This document shows, in pieces, positions 50,684 through 50,949 of a stretch of DNA of 50,949 nucleotides. The position numbers and the translations under genes were made by a program. The stretch is from Ruminiclostridium papyrosolvens C7 (GTDB lineage: Bacteria; Bacillota; Clostridia; Acetivibrionales; DSM-1351): NCBI RefSeq assembly GCF_000421965.1, contig NZ_ATAY01000026.1:1-50949 (forward strand), written 5' to 3'. Below the pieces are notes generated by a model. It did not search any database. It worked only from the letters and a program-made list of their open reading frames with translations, and was not told the DNA's origin. Within the stretch, counting starts at the first letter, position 1. Every line of letters starts with the position of its first letter.

Positions 50684-50814
50684 GCGAACTTCGCTTGCCA
50701 GTACGGTAATGAAAGATTGGGAACAATTGAAAATGGTTCTATATTGTAAATGGTAGCAGATGCAGGAGATTCTTAAATTAGATTAATTGTACAAAAGGAG
50801 TTTGGAAGAAATAA

Positions 50815-50949
50815 TGGAAGAAAACAAACGTTATGAAGACAAGATTCCTATGGTCAATTATTGCGGTAAAGATAAATTTGCAAAAAATAATTTACCTTGT
50901 GATGATATCATAATTCCCAAATTTGGAGATAAGGAATATTACGCTATTT
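50815..50949 (+). CDS. Start of an unidentified gene, cut by the window end
   Basis: ATG 50815 with AAAGGAGTTTGG about 13 bases upstream. The 45 visible codons (beginning MEENKRYEDKIPMVNYCGKD, later PCDDIIIPKFGDKEYYAIF) show no stop and no recognisable motif. It follows the radical SAM gene by 131 bases, on the same strand, and may encode its partner or substrate. Not enough sequence to decide. Confidence 0.5.

Noticed and set aside
50684..50720. Hairpin GCGAA-C-TTCGC after the radical SAM gene as a terminator
   Set aside because: The loop is a single base and no T-tract follows.
1..50949. tRNA or rRNA genes
   Set aside because: No GGTTCGAATCC-like T-loop or conserved rRNA segments seen on either strand by eye; a covariance search would be needed to exclude small RNAs fully.

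Overview
The window is AT-rich DNA with strong AGGAGG-type ribosome binding sites, frequent TTG and GTG starts and consensus sigma-A promoters. That points to a low-GC Gram-positive anaerobe of the Clostridia. A Ruminiclostridium-like host would fit, but species is not determinable by eye. It has three parts: a prophage, a broken metal-transporter gene, and a polyketide gene cluster that may sit on a second mobile element.

Positions 1 to about 25.8 kb are the right-hand part of a temperate phage, all on the plus strand. Small early/accessory genes (48-2989) lead to an alkyltransferase-like gene with its own promoter and terminator, a tyrosine recombinase, and an ArpU/RinA-type late regulator. 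A strong promoter with an immediate downstream terminator follows, then an HNH nuclease, a probable cos region, terminase, portal, ClpP-type protease and HK97-type capsid, and head-tail connectors. The tail is contractile, in the PBSX order xkdK-M-N-(TMP)-P-Q-R-S-T-U, and includes a -1 frameshift tail chaperone at an A9 slippery run. Tail fibre, XkdX-like protein, holin, DUF1906-type endolysin and a second holin close the phage. Its left end lies outside the window.

From 25,981 to about 27,139 on the minus strand lies the 3' nine-tenths of an Nramp manganese transporter gene (mntH). It loses its start just before the conserved PGN motif. Directly abutting the break is a 531-aa large serine recombinase, preceded by a 47-aa partner gene. 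The simplest reading is that a serine-recombinase element integrated into mntH and runs rightward from about 27.14 kb. The displaced mntH 5' end is not seen, so the element probably extends past the window and would carry the polyketide cluster.

From 29.5 to 43.4 kb is a compact trans-AT-like polyketide synthase locus: free-standing acyltransferase, PKS1 (KS-DH-KR-ACP), PKS2 (KS-DH-KR-ACP), a truncated acyltransferase homologue lacking catalytic residues, and a ketosynthase homologue that keeps Cys but has lost both catalytic His. Docking-like segments suggest the order PKS1, PKS2, pseudo-KS. No thioesterase is present. A second operon (43.5-48.1 kb) encodes a PadR repressor, a HAAS-domain membrane protein, an ABC ATPase and two ABC-2 permeases, probably for export or self-protection. 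It is followed by an 857-aa B12-binding radical SAM enzyme with a large unrecognised C-terminal region and by the start of another gene at the window edge. AT/PKS1/PKS2 would build a short reduced or polyene chain from malonyl units, the inactive AT and KS homologues may act structurally or in chain handling, the radical SAM enzyme may tailor the product, and the ABC system may export it. The product is unknown.
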